Shown here: positions 47,712 to 57,548 of the stretch, piece by piece
Position numbering within the stretch: position 1 is the stretch's first letter
Layout of the letters: the number at the start of each line of letters is the position of its first letter
From: Paenibacillus sinopodophylli
GTDB taxonomy: Bacteria; Bacillota; Bacilli; Paenibacillales; Paenibacillaceae
NCBI RefSeq assembly: GCF_005930355.1
Contig: NZ_VDBO01000001.1
Span: forward strand, 1,605,403-1,669,402
Length of the DNA stretch: 64,000 bases
Reading direction: 5' to 3'
Made by a program: the position numbers and the translations under genes
Notes under the pieces: generated by a model
Database searches by the model: none
The model's input: only the letters and a program-made list of their open reading frames with translations
Told to the model about the DNA's origin: nothing

Positions 47712-48254
47712 ATGTCAGCATTGAATATCGGCATTATTCTAGGAAGTACTCGTCAAGGGCGGCTAAGTCCGCAAGTAGGGGAATGGGTGAAGAGCGTAGC
47801 AGAACAGCGTGCTGACGCTAACTACGAAATCGTAGATATTGCGGAATATAAGCTTCCGCTGCTAGGCGAGGCTGATGCAACGGAGCAAGCGACCGCTTGG
47901 AACGCTAAGCTTGCCAGCTTGGACGGTTTTGTATTTATCGTACAGGAATACAATCACAGCATTACAGGAGCACTTAAGAATGCGCTCGATTACGCGCGTG
48001 ATGCCTGGAACAATAAAGCTGCCGGCATCGTAAGCTATGGCTCAGTCGGCGGAGCACGTGCGGCAGAGCATCTCAGAGGTATTTTAGGCGAATTGTCTGT
48101 AGCAGACGTTCGCGTGCATCCGGCGCTATCATTATTCACTGACTTCGAGAACGGCAGCGTGTTTAAGCCAGCTGACCTGCACCTAACTAATGTCAACGGC
48201 ATGCTCGATCAAGTGCTCGCTTGGAGCGGCGCACTGAAAACATTACGCAGCTAA
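47712..48254 (+). CDS. NADPH-dependent FMN reductase
   Basis: A 180-residue flavodoxin-fold reductase. Flavin-phosphate loop GSTRQGRLSPQVGEW near the N-terminus and the family motif QEYNHSITGALKNALDY at about 80-97. Such enzymes reduce quinones, azo dyes, nitro compounds or chromate; the substrate here is unknown. ATG behind GAGGAGG. Monocistronic with its own promoter and terminator. Confidence 0.92.
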   Translation: MSALNIGIILGSTRQGRLSPQVGEWVKSVAEQRADANYEIVDIAEYKLPLLGEADATEQATAWNAKLASLDGFVFIVQEYNHSITGALKNALDYARDAWNNKAAGIVSYGSVGGARAAEHLRGILGELSVADVRVHPALSLFTDFENGSVFKPADLHLTNVNGMLDQVLAWSGALKTLRS

Positions 48255-48353
48255 GCGAAAACGACTGAAGCCGTCCTCTGGCGGCTAAGCTAACGTTTCG
48301 CGTGAAAATATAGAGAAATTTGGCGAAATGATAGGCTCTCCTATATTTTAACC

Positions 48354-48388
48354 ATAAGCCTCAGCTCACACATCGAGCTGAGGCTTAT
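48354..48388 (+). terminator. Terminator of the FMN reductase gene
   Basis: ATAAGCCTCAGCTC and GAGCTGAGGCTTAT pair perfectly around ACACATC, followed by TTAT. Bases 48255-48353 show nothing else clear. Confidence 0.8.
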
Positions 48389-48501
48389 TTATGCGCACAA
48401 TAGGTAATTTCTTCATTCGCATTGAATGAATCTATTAGACTCGCATCTCGTCGCAATGATAAACTCTCTATATCCAAGTTAAATAGGAGGAATAGAATGA
48501 T

Positions 48502-49338
48502 ATGACAATCGACTTTCGAATAAAGCCACCGATTCCCGCATGGGAAGGATTATTTGCAGAGGGACGTGACGCGATATCCAAGCATTTTGGCATTTCTGGC
48601 ATCGAATCGACAAGATCAGAGACGCTGGAGCAAGTCATTGCCGAGCAAGATGCGCTTGGCATTACACACGCAGTCATCATGGGACGCGGCAACGAGCCGG
48701 GCTCATCCAATGAGGAGCTTGCGGCATTTCTCACCACACAACCATCCAAACGCTTCATCGGTTTCATCGGGGCCGATGGCGCAGGAGTAGAAGGAGCCGT
48801 AGAAACCATCCATCGCTATGCAGCACTTGGCCTTTTCCATGGTGTTTCCATTAATCCAGCTGTCATTCAACCTGGCGTTGCGCTTGATGATCCCTCATGG
48901 GACCCTATTTATGAAGCCGCCTTGCAGCATCGCTTGCCGCTCTCTATTACGTTAAGCGTATTTTTGGGCCTGTTTGGCTCGTCCCCGAACTATGACTATG
49001 CTCGTCCAAGCGCGCTCGTTCGAGCAGCAAAAAAATATGCGGATTTGAAAATTATTATTTCGCATGCTGGCTGGCCTTTCATAAGCGAAGCCATTGCAAC
49101 TGCGATCTATTGTCCGAATATTTATCTCTCGCCAGACGTATACCTCGGCTTCCCGGGCAGCAGTCTTTATGTTGAAGCCGCCAACTTCACATTATCTGAT
49201 CGACTCTTATATGGAAGCTGCTACCCTAACGTTCCCTATGAGTTCGCTATTCAACATTTCCGCAGCCACAACTGGAACGATGGCGTGTTGAATAAAGTGT
49301 TATTTGAGAATAGCGCCAAGCTCTTAAACTTGGTTTAA
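48502..49338 (+). CDS. Amidohydrolase-family protein
   Basis: A 278-residue TIM-barrel hydrolase of the amidohydrolase 2 group (COG2159-like). IISHAGWPF at about 193-201 and LLYGSCYPNVPYEF near 238 match the family's later metal and active-site strands. The first-strand DxH motif is replaced by DFRIKPP, as in a subset of relatives, so the metal site may be altered. ATG with AGGAGG 11 bases upstream. Substrate unknown. Confidence 0.82.
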   Translation: MTIDFRIKPPIPAWEGLFAEGRDAISKHFGISGIESTRSETLEQVIAEQDALGITHAVIMGRGNEPGSSNEELAAFLTTQPSKRFIGFIGADGAGVEGAVETIHRYAALGLFHGVSINPAVIQPGVALDDPSWDPIYEAALQHRLPLSITLSVFLGLFGSSPNYDYARPSALVRAAKKYADLKIIISHAGWPFISEAIATAIYCPNIYLSPDVYLGFPGSSLYVEAANFTLSDRLLYGSCYPNVPYEFAIQHFRSHNWNDGVLNKVLFENSAKLLNLV

Positions 49339-49345
49339 TTACAGG

Positions 49346-49383
49346 AAGAGGCAGTCCCTATCCATTAGGAAGGGCTGCCTCTT
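49346..49383. terminator. Terminator between amidohydrolase and AraC genes
   Basis: AAGAGGCAGTCCCT and AGGGCTGCCTCTT pair with one mismatch, followed by TTGTT on the plus strand. Confidence 0.75.
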
Positions 49384-49412
49384 TGTTATCAACTGCTCTA
49401 TTTTGAACCTTT

Positions 49413-50306
49413 TTATACTTTTAGACGATTTATGTCTTGTTTAGGAGGAAAACCAAACATTCGGGAATATTCCCGACTGAATTGTGAAGAACTTTCATAA
49501 CCAACTCGAAATGCAACATCACCGGCATCTGCTGATTCAGTTAATAATAGGCGACGAGCTTCCTGCAGCCTCAATTGTTTTTGAAACTGAACAGGACTCA
49601 TGGCTGTTATTTCTTTGAAGTGCCTGTGCAGCGACGAGACACTCATATTCACTATGTCCGCAAGCACTTCAACCCGAAGCGCTTTACCAAAGTTATTCGT
49701 GATATGTTCGATAACTTCATTTATTTGATGAGCGGCGCTGCTCTCTATTGCAATTTGTTCGAGTCTATTCCCGTGCTGACCCTGCAAAACCCTATACAGG
49801 ATCTCCTTGATAAACAACGGAGCAAGTATTGGAATATCCATCGGATTGTCCAGCAAACGAGCAATCCTGATGACCGCGTCTAACAAAGGCAGTTCCATCC
49901 GGCTAACAAACATACCCCGCTTCGCATTTTCTTTCGGTCCGACTCGGACTTCAGAATCACGCATAATCTCTAGAATTTGATTCGCCGTAAATTCAAGTAT
50001 GAACCCTAAATACGGAACGTCGAGCGACGCTTCGGTGACTTGAGCAATAACAGGCAAGTGAACGGATGAAATGAGATAATCTGCTGGATTATAATTGAAG
50101 CGATCTTGCCCCAACAAGACCTCCTTTGCGCCTTGCACTACGATGCAAAAGGAAGGTTTGTAGACACCATGACGTGGTACAGCTCCATTAGAGTCGCGTA
50201 CGAACACTAAAGACGGAATAGCAGTATGGTGAACACCCTCGTTTTTTGCATGACGATTAATTATTTTGGCAAGTTCATTTTGCTGCTTAATGATTGCTAT
50301 AGTCAT
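49413..50306 (-). CDS. AraC family regulator with AraC_N domain
   Basis: A 297-residue regulator. N-terminal AraC_N cupin-like domain (about 25-180: GVYKPSFCIVVQGAKEVLLG), C-terminal AraC double helix-turn-helix about 195-292 (SSLHRHFKEITAMSPVQFQK ... SSQFSREYSRMFGFPP). This group often lies beside and controls oxidoreductases, and here it is divergent from an aldo/keto reductase. Promoter on the minus strand: TTATGT (50366-50371), 17 bases, TATAAT (50343-50348). Confidence 0.92.
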   Translation of the reverse strand: MTIAIIKQQNELAKIINRHAKNEGVHHTAIPSLVFVRDSNGAVPRHGVYKPSFCIVVQGAKEVLLGQDRFNYNPADYLISSVHLPVIAQVTEASLDVPYLGFILEFTANQILEIMRDSEVRVGPKENAKRGMFVSRMELPLLDAVIRIARLLDNPMDIPILAPLFIKEILYRVLQGQHGNRLEQIAIESSAAHQINEVIEHITNNFGKALRVEVLADIVNMSVSSLHRHFKEITAMSPVQFQKQLRLQEARRLLLTESADAGDVAFRVGYESSSQFSREYSRMFGFPPKQDINRLKV

Positions 50307-50342
50307 TGAATCCTCCCCTGTTCCGTCACCTTCTATACATTC

Positions 50343-50371
50343 GATTATAGTCCATAACCTTCTGCTACATA
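50343..50371 (-). promoter_or_regulatory. Sigma-A promoter of the AraC regulator gene
   Basis: TTATGT, 17 bases, perfect TATAAT, 37 bases before the start. On the other strand TTGACA (50399-50404) may be the -35 of the aldo/keto reductase, but its -10 is poor, as for an activated promoter. Confidence 0.6.
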
Positions 50372-50435
50372 AGTAGTCCTGAGAGGATTAGGCAAACATT
50401 TGACATGATCGTGATACCGGTCCCTTTTTCATTAG

Positions 50436-51423
<988 letters not shown>

Positions 51424-51486
51424 GTATTCTATCTGCCTTTGATGAAGAACATAATGAAGCAGCGTATGATCCTGCCTCCATGATTA

Positions 51487-54267
51487 TTATTCTGGTTGCA
51501 GCATGACCACTGTATATTCAACTTCGGCGATCTTCACTACACTGTCGACAGGAATCTCGACCTGTTTGCCCAAGTCGATGACAGCTTGGCTGTCATAGCC
51601 TTCGAGTCCATCGGTTGCTGCCTGATTGTCCGTAGGCGCAATATCGTTAGCTGGGTCACCACAATTAGAGGTGAGTGATAGATCCATATAGAAATCAGCT
51701 GTGGAGCTTGGAGCCTCTATCGTTAACGAGGTTGGCGCAAACACTGCACATGCTGCTGCATCCTTGAACCGAAAGACTAAAGAGGTCGTTGCTTCTTTTC
51801 CCTCAGCAGCATTGCTGTTCTCCGCATATACAATCGTATCCGGCTGATCTACCTTCACATCAGCAGTGGGTTGAATCTCTGGCAACAACTCCGCTTTGTC
51901 CTTGAAGGTGAGCATAATACCCGCTGTTACAAGAACGATGCCCAGTAGAGCTACAGACACCATTAGCGTCCCTTTTCGATTCTTCCGAAAAAGCTTGGCG
52001 AGCGGTGAAGCAAGTTCCCGCTCGGCTTGCTTATAGACAGTCGTCAAGGATGAGCCCGCTTTCTCGAACAGTTGTTTTCGGGTGGCTCGTTTTTTGAATG
52101 CAGTTCGATCATGGTTTTTGAAATAACTAACGATAGCCGCAGCATAGGCTGGCACGAATCCTTTATATTTCATGAAGGTAGGCTGCTTCTCCGACCATTG
52201 AAAAAAACGATATAGCCATTCTTTGTTAGGCGCATGACGCTGCAAGTAGTCCAGCAGCCCTGAATAATCAAGCTGCTCCAAATCCGCGCTGCTCTGGAAG
52301 GCAAGCACGATACGAGGCGCTTCGGCAAACTCCGACCTCGCTGCCATCAGCTGTTTTCCTGCTTGCTGTGCGCGGTCGATCTCAGCCGGTGTCAATAGTT
52401 TGAAAACCTCATCAGTCGGTTCAGGCAGCATCAGCCAGTCATACACGGCTTGCAGCACGCTCGCTGCCGATTGCTGACGAGGATCCTGCACTCTTCTGTC
52501 CCAACGTTTAAGCTGGTCTTTATGATTAAGAAATTGGGCTTGCCCAAGCTCATTAGTGGTCAAATCATCTAGTAGAAGCTCCGTCAGCATTCCGCGATAG
52601 GCAACAAGCTCAAGCTCCTCGTACATATCCTCGCCAGCGTAAACGGTTCTTGTCCTGCTGCCATGCAGACGAGCTTCCTCCTTCAGCTTTTGAAGCTGCT
52701 CTAGTGCCTTGCTTACCGCTAGGACAGAGAACCGTTCCCGTTCCAGCTTTGCTGTCAGCTGTTCGCAGGCAAGTGTGTGAAACGGCTCATAGCCTAATAA
52801 CGCCGGATGAACACTTGACCAGCGTTCGATTAGCTCAAGCAAGCTTCTAACGCCTGGGGCAGCATCAAGCTTTCTCTTCAGAAAGGGAATGAACAAGAGG
52901 CTTGCAAGCTTTGGGACAGACATCAGATTACTGAACAACGCTTTGCTTAACGCTGGTTCGCTCTCCACAGCAGCATAGATAGCTTCGACCGTTTCAAGCT
53001 TGTTCTGTTTAATCGCTTCCTGAAGCGCATGGATATAGAATAGAATGAGCTTCCGCTCGATGTCGGGTCCAGCGATGAGATAATAGTCTCTGAACAGATC
53101 GATGAGAAACGCATCAGGCACGATGCCTTGCCGGACATGATCGAACTCATAGTCAAAGCGAGATAGAAACAAATCATTTAAGCGGATTTTAGAATCCAAA
53201 GCACCTGTGGGCTGCATGTATTCGAGCAATCCGCGAAGCACCGCCCGTTTATGCTTCTCATACAGCGGTTCGTTGCCCTCTTCAATCTGATACATCACAC
53301 TCAGCTCATGATAGCTTGCTGCTGCGGTACGGCGTTCCTGTCCCATTCCCTCCAGCATCTGCTCCGCAAATAGAAAGAAGCTGTCCAAGCTGTCTTGGCG
53401 ATCCAAACGATCCCATACGAAATCCAAATATGGCTGATCGGTACCTTCCAGTTCAGCATTCTGAATACGGCCACTCGCCAGATCGAACGTAAACTCCTTT
53501 TCAATGCTGCGATCTCCAAGGCGTAGGCTTCCTTGCTCTACAAAAGTGAGATGGACCGATTTGCGGCTTTGAGGCTCCTTCGCATAAGTGATGAAACCAA
53601 GCTGCTGACGGAATGCATACGGCAAGCTTGCATACAACACCCCGAGCAGCTGTTTGGCTTTATGAGGGAGCTCTACAATCGACACGTCAAGCGCAACATA
53701 CACTTTTTTCTTCCCGCTAATGGCTGATAATACGGCGTACAACAACTGCTTGAACGGCTTCTCCACTATGTTAAGCAGCGACAGTACAGAACGATTGGAT
53801 GGCCTGATTGCTGGAACTGTCTCAACCGGAAGGCTCTCAAGCTCAGGCAGCTCCATGCCCTTCTCTATATCGTAACCGCCTTCGAATACGGCATGCAGCC
53901 AGCTTGTATAAGCCTTGGCATCCTTGCTGCTGCTTGGAATGAGATAGTTATGAGTAAAGAAGGCGCTGCGAAGCCCGGTGAAGTCTGCCAGCTGGTAGAT
54001 GCTCCGCCCAAGAAGTACATCGCCGTTATCCAAGTGGAGCAAATGCATCGTCTCTGGATAAAGAGCAGCATCCTTCTCTCCGCGTACCGCCAGCTCAACA
54101 GGCGCATCATACACGCATAAAGGATGAAGCGTCTTTTTGATAAAAGCTGGATCTAAGCCGCTCGATTTGGCAATCGTGTCATAGCCTTCCGTGGATCTGA
54201 AAATACCGCGTCTCTCCCGTGCGTACATCTGCTGCTGGATCTTGCTAGAGGGCGTAGAATCGCGCAC
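51487..54267 (-). CDS. GAP1-like membrane protein (GTPase-associated)
   Basis: A 926-residue protein. The N-terminus (QQMYARERRGIFRSTEGYDT ... GRSIYQLADFTGLRSAFFTH) resembles the GAP1-N2 domain described beside double-GTPases in predicted conflict systems. A long helical middle region follows (about 250-750), one membrane helix at 766-788 (GTLMVSVALLGIVLVTAGIM) and an outside beta-rich domain of about 135 residues with two cysteines. Start is GTG at 54267, sharing one base with the TAG of the GTPase gene, behind AGGGGAG. Last gene of the operon. Function unknown; domain name from memory of pattern. Confidence 0.7.
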   Translation of the reverse strand: MRDSTPSSKIQQQMYARERRGIFRSTEGYDTIAKSSGLDPAFIKKTLHPLCVYDAPVELAVRGEKDAALYPETMHLLHLDNGDVLLGRSIYQLADFTGLRSAFFTHNYLIPSSSKDAKAYTSWLHAVFEGGYDIEKGMELPELESLPVETVPAIRPSNRSVLSLLNIVEKPFKQLLYAVLSAISGKKKVYVALDVSIVELPHKAKQLLGVLYASLPYAFRQQLGFITYAKEPQSRKSVHLTFVEQGSLRLGDRSIEKEFTFDLASGRIQNAELEGTDQPYLDFVWDRLDRQDSLDSFFLFAEQMLEGMGQERRTAAASYHELSVMYQIEEGNEPLYEKHKRAVLRGLLEYMQPTGALDSKIRLNDLFLSRFDYEFDHVRQGIVPDAFLIDLFRDYYLIAGPDIERKLILFYIHALQEAIKQNKLETVEAIYAAVESEPALSKALFSNLMSVPKLASLLFIPFLKRKLDAAPGVRSLLELIERWSSVHPALLGYEPFHTLACEQLTAKLERERFSVLAVSKALEQLQKLKEEARLHGSRTRTVYAGEDMYEELELVAYRGMLTELLLDDLTTNELGQAQFLNHKDQLKRWDRRVQDPRQQSAASVLQAVYDWLMLPEPTDEVFKLLTPAEIDRAQQAGKQLMAARSEFAEAPRIVLAFQSSADLEQLDYSGLLDYLQRHAPNKEWLYRFFQWSEKQPTFMKYKGFVPAYAAAIVSYFKNHDRTAFKKRATRKQLFEKAGSSLTTVYKQAERELASPLAKLFRKNRKGTLMVSVALLGIVLVTAGIMLTFKDKAELLPEIQPTADVKVDQPDTIVYAENSNAAEGKEATTSLVFRFKDAAACAVFAPTSLTIEAPSSTADFYMDLSLTSNCGDPANDIAPTDNQAATDGLEGYDSQAVIDLGKQVEIPVDSVVKIAEVEYTVVMLQPE

Positions 54268-55526
54268 TATTCTCTTCTCCCCTCAATGAAATTCAGCTTA
54301 TAAAGGAGCCAGATGAAGGGCTCGTCCACGCGGATCGGACTTACGACCGTCTGCAGCTTCTGGTCAACCGGATTGCTGCCGAGCGCCGATACCGCGTAAT
54401 AGGCTGTATCTTTAAAGTAAACGTCCATCGTCCCTTTGAATGGCCGATCAACCTTCTCAATAAAACGGCGAATTTCACCATCAATATTTTCAAATTCAGT
54501 TAAGTTAAAATAATCGCGATGCACCATATTGTTGAAGATATTGCTATTGGACTTAATATACTCGCCATCTTCATCCTTTAATGAATGAAGCATGTCGCTT
54601 TTGGTCAATACGACCGCTGTCGGTATATCCGTCTTATTGTTGTCCTGATAGGCGATGAAATCGCCGAACATCGTAAGCACGACATCACGCGGCTCGTCAT
54701 ATTGGGAAACCCACTCACCCGGCTTGTCGCCCAGGTTCATTCTAATTTTCTCTCGAATCGAGCGGATTTGCAGCGGATCCACCATCAGCAGAATGCCAGC
54801 TGAGTTTTTGATATGCTGGCCGTGAAGACCGAGGTAGTCCTGTTCCACCATACCCTCGCCTGCCACGTCGAAGAATACGAGCGTAAGCGGCGGCTTTGTC
54901 TCATCCTTGAATACAAATTGGAATATGAATGGCTCCTGCATCTTCTCCTTCTGCGTGGAGGCCAGCAAGTCGCCGCGCTCGAACAGAGGCTCTTCGTAAT
55001 TGGTGCGGAACTTGCGGCTGATCTCTGCATTCAGCGGCATACAGGCTGCATTGAAATGATCCGCCGTTGTGTTCTGCAGCGTATGAATGAGCGCCGTCAT
55101 ATAGACGGATTTGCCGACCTGGGACGCCCCGATAATGGAAATAATGTTGCTCGGCACCTTCCCGGCCGTTACGGGTATCTCGTTGTGGCATCTTGGACAA
55201 AGTCTTCTTCGGGTCAGCTCTCCGTAACGGTCGTTGAGTCCGATCAACACATGGTCCGAATAAACCCGGTGCTCCTCGGGCACATCATTCGGATGGAGCA
55301 CTGCTTCCATGTCATGAACAGAATCTAGTCCGAAGCGTTCGCGGTATTTGTTCAGCTCCTCGTCTTCTCCGAGCGCATAATCCTCGTCATCCTCACGTGA
55401 ATGAGCTGCGCGGAATACAACCTCGTCCGGCGTAAATTTGCTAAAGCAATAAGGACAAACAATATCATAAAATAACGGACGCTGCTTCGCTTCCGTCTTT
55501 TTTTTGAAAAGATCAAATAGGCCCAT
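54267..55526 (-). CDS. Zinc-ribbon P-loop GTPase (double-GTPase-like)
   Basis: A 419-residue GTPase. Two CxxC knuckles, Cys24/Cys27 and Cys110/Cys113, form a split zinc ribbon before the GTPase domain. Walker A GASQVGKS at 133-140, switch II DVAGEG at 220-225 and base-recognition TKSD at 308-311 are present, so it should bind and hydrolyse GTP. It resembles the TRAFAC-type DO-GTPase2 family. ATG behind AGGAGG. Neighbouring GAP1-like protein is its expected partner; effector and signal are unknown. Confidence 0.8.
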   Translation of the reverse strand: MGLFDLFKKKTEAKQRPLFYDIVCPYCFSKFTPDEVVFRAAHSREDDEDYALGEDEELNKYRERFGLDSVHDMEAVLHPNDVPEEHRVYSDHVLIGLNDRYGELTRRRLCPRCHNEIPVTAGKVPSNIISIIGASQVGKSVYMTALIHTLQNTTADHFNAACMPLNAEISRKFRTNYEEPLFERGDLLASTQKEKMQEPFIFQFVFKDETKPPLTLVFFDVAGEGMVEQDYLGLHGQHIKNSAGILLMVDPLQIRSIREKIRMNLGDKPGEWVSQYDEPRDVVLTMFGDFIAYQDNNKTDIPTAVVLTKSDMLHSLKDEDGEYIKSNSNIFNNMVHRDYFNLTEFENIDGEIRRFIEKVDRPFKGTMDVYFKDTAYYAVSALGSNPVDQKLQTVVSPIRVDEPFIWLLYKLNFIEGRRE

Positions 55527-55541
55527 GCAATCTACCTCCTA

Positions 55542-56177
55542 CTATACTGAAATCAGTTCATACATTTGCCCGTGTATTCGCCCGTCAGTGAAAAACAAAC
55601 GAATAAACTCCTGTTTGCCAATCTCAATCGCTGGAAGTATGTTCCTGCCTGCCGTGAACGGTGCGACAAACGGATATAATACACCGTCATCCTTACTCGC
55701 AGGATAGCCACCCTGCTTCTTCACGTAACAGAGCACCTCCTTAGCAATCGGCACCTCGGCTGTCACTTGAATTTGAACCGACTTAAACTTCCGGAACAGC
55801 CCGCTTCTGCTTACTACAGAATAATGAATCTTCGCTCTACCCGCACTAATCTCGATCCGATTCTCCTGATTCGGCTGCTCAAGCAGCCGTGGACCATCGC
55901 TGCTCTCTTGACAGGCATATACCGTAAACGCAACTAAGCCAAAACCATCAATACGGCTGTGATAGCCGTTATTCGCTTTGTACTCCGCTCTTGTATAGAG
56001 CTTGAGTCCACTTTTGGTTTCCGATGCATCCTCTGAATGGTCCACAGCTGTTTTTTCAATATAGACCGCGTCTATGCCGCTCGGCCAATTCCAGCGCAGC
56101 GTGCAGTGATCCTCCTCAATGAAGCGAGTCAAGCCGCTGATGGCTGGAGCACCGTCCTCTGCAACAACAAATCGCAT
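55542..56177 (-). CDS. Unknown beta-rich protein of the GTPase operon
   Basis: A 211-residue protein that I do not recognise. No signal or membrane helix. The sequence alternates short polar and hydrophobic strands (FIEEDHCTLRWNWP, GFGLVAFTVYACQ, FKSVQIQVTAEV), suggesting fibronectin- or Ig-like beta-sandwiches. ATG is nine bases behind GGAGG. Placed 15 bases before the GTPase gene and 17 after the VWA gene, so certainly in the same operon. Confidence 0.75.
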   Translation of the reverse strand: MRFVVAEDGAPAISGLTRFIEEDHCTLRWNWPSGIDAVYIEKTAVDHSEDASETKSGLKLYTRAEYKANNGYHSRIDGFGLVAFTVYACQESSDGPRLLEQPNQENRIEISAGRAKIHYSVVSRSGLFRKFKSVQIQVTAEVPIAKEVLCYVKKQGGYPASKDDGVLYPFVAPFTAGRNILPAIEIGKQEFIRLFFTDGRIHGQMYELISV

Positions 56178-56194
56178 GGCTGTCAGCCTCCCGC

Positions 56195-57493
56195 TTATGA
56201 TTTGAATTCATGATTACCGTTTTTCCTAGCCCGTCCGTCTAAGGCTGTCGCTGCACCGCTTTTTATGTGGCTTCTAATTCTGTTACCGCCACCGCTAGAC
56301 CTGGGCACGTTATGGTCTCGAATGGGTACGATGAGCGTAAACAATCCTATTATAAAGGCAAGTACTAACACAGCAGCTAACCGAGACAGCCCATCTGATA
56401 GGAAATCTCCAGATAAGCCAGCGTCGAGAATGAACCCTGCAAGCAGGCCGCCAACGATGCCGCCCGTCCCGAAGCTAAGCGCTAAATAACGGTTATCAAA
56501 CAGCAAGCCAAGCGCAAGTCCAATAGCTGCACCGATAATTGTCAGCGATAGAATACGCATAACCGTGTAATACGTACTTTCGGCCGCTTTGCCCGTACGC
56601 TCGGTCAGGAGCGTCTGTTTATCCAGCTTATTGTAAATATTCTGGAACACAAGTGAAATGCCGTTCGCTTCCGTCACATCGTAATAGCTCCCGCCCGTCG
56701 CATCTGCAATTTGCTGCAGCAAGGCAGCTCCTCTGGCATCAACAACGCTCAAACCTACCGTATTAACCGCTATTTGCTGCTCTTGATAGGCGGCGATTTG
56801 CGTATCAAGACTGGATTCGCTGAAACCATCTGACAGCAGAATGACCATCGTGCCGCGCTTCGTATTATCATTGCTGGCAATCGTCTTCATCGCCTCATCC
56901 AAAGCTAGACTGAAGTCTGTTCCGCCGTTCGTAGGCTCAAGTGCATCAATAGCCGCATTGACCGTATTTTTCTCCGCTTCGCTGCCCACGCTGGCGAAAG
57001 GCTGAAGCAGTTCTGCCGAATCGTTAAAGACGATGACTGCTACCCGGTTATCGCTCTCCATGTTGTTTATGAGCTGCTTCGCAGCCGCATACCTCTCGTT
57101 ATCTGGATCAGTCTCCAGCATGCTGCCCGAATTATCGATGGCAAGTACAATATCCTTCACCGGCTTCGTGCCTCCGAATTGCAAACCGTACACAAGCTGG
57201 ACTAACCCGCCGACTATGAATAACAGCACAAGTGTAGCTGGCAAGAGCAGCTTCCATGATAAATCGGTGTACCGCTGCCGCCAAGACGAACCATTCAGGT
57301 GCGGCGCGATTAATTCTGCAATTAAGCAGAACAATCCAATACACAAGGCAATGATGCCGAAATACAGGCCCACCGTAACGAATCGCGGCCACCCTACGGG
57401 CAGCTTGCCCAGTATGAGCTCGCCGATTGCAAATCCGATTGCGCCCCCGATTAAGCAGAGCAATAACAGAAGCATATTTATTTTCCGTTGCAT
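56195..57493 (-). CDS. Membrane-anchored von Willebrand A protein
   Basis: A 432-residue protein. Three N-terminal membrane helices (about 7-27, 38-62, 83-104), a VWA domain about 112-300 and about three C-terminal helices (310-400) ahead of a basic tail (IRDHNVPRSSGGGNRIRSHI). A complete metal site is present: DNSGS (Asp120, Ser122, Ser124), Thr192 in GGTDF and Asp222 in LLSDGF, so it can bind a partner through a divalent metal. ATG behind GGAAGG. Confidence 0.88.
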   Translation of the reverse strand: MQRKINMLLLLLCLIGGAIGFAIGELILGKLPVGWPRFVTVGLYFGIIALCIGLFCLIAELIAPHLNGSSWRQRYTDLSWKLLLPATLVLLFIVGGLVQLVYGLQFGGTKPVKDIVLAIDNSGSMLETDPDNERYAAAKQLINNMESDNRVAVIVFNDSAELLQPFASVGSEAEKNTVNAAIDALEPTNGGTDFSLALDEAMKTIASNDNTKRGTMVILLSDGFSESSLDTQIAAYQEQQIAVNTVGLSVVDARGAALLQQIADATGGSYYDVTEANGISLVFQNIYNKLDKQTLLTERTGKAAESTYYTVMRILSLTIIGAAIGLALGLLFDNRYLALSFGTGGIVGGLLAGFILDAGLSGDFLSDGLSRLAAVLVLAFIIGLFTLIVPIRDHNVPRSSGGGNRIRSHIKSGAATALDGRARKNGNHEFKS

Positions 57494-57548
57494 ATGACCG
57501 CATCCTTCCCGCTTGCTAGCCGACCTCGGCGATTATTCATCATACCCA

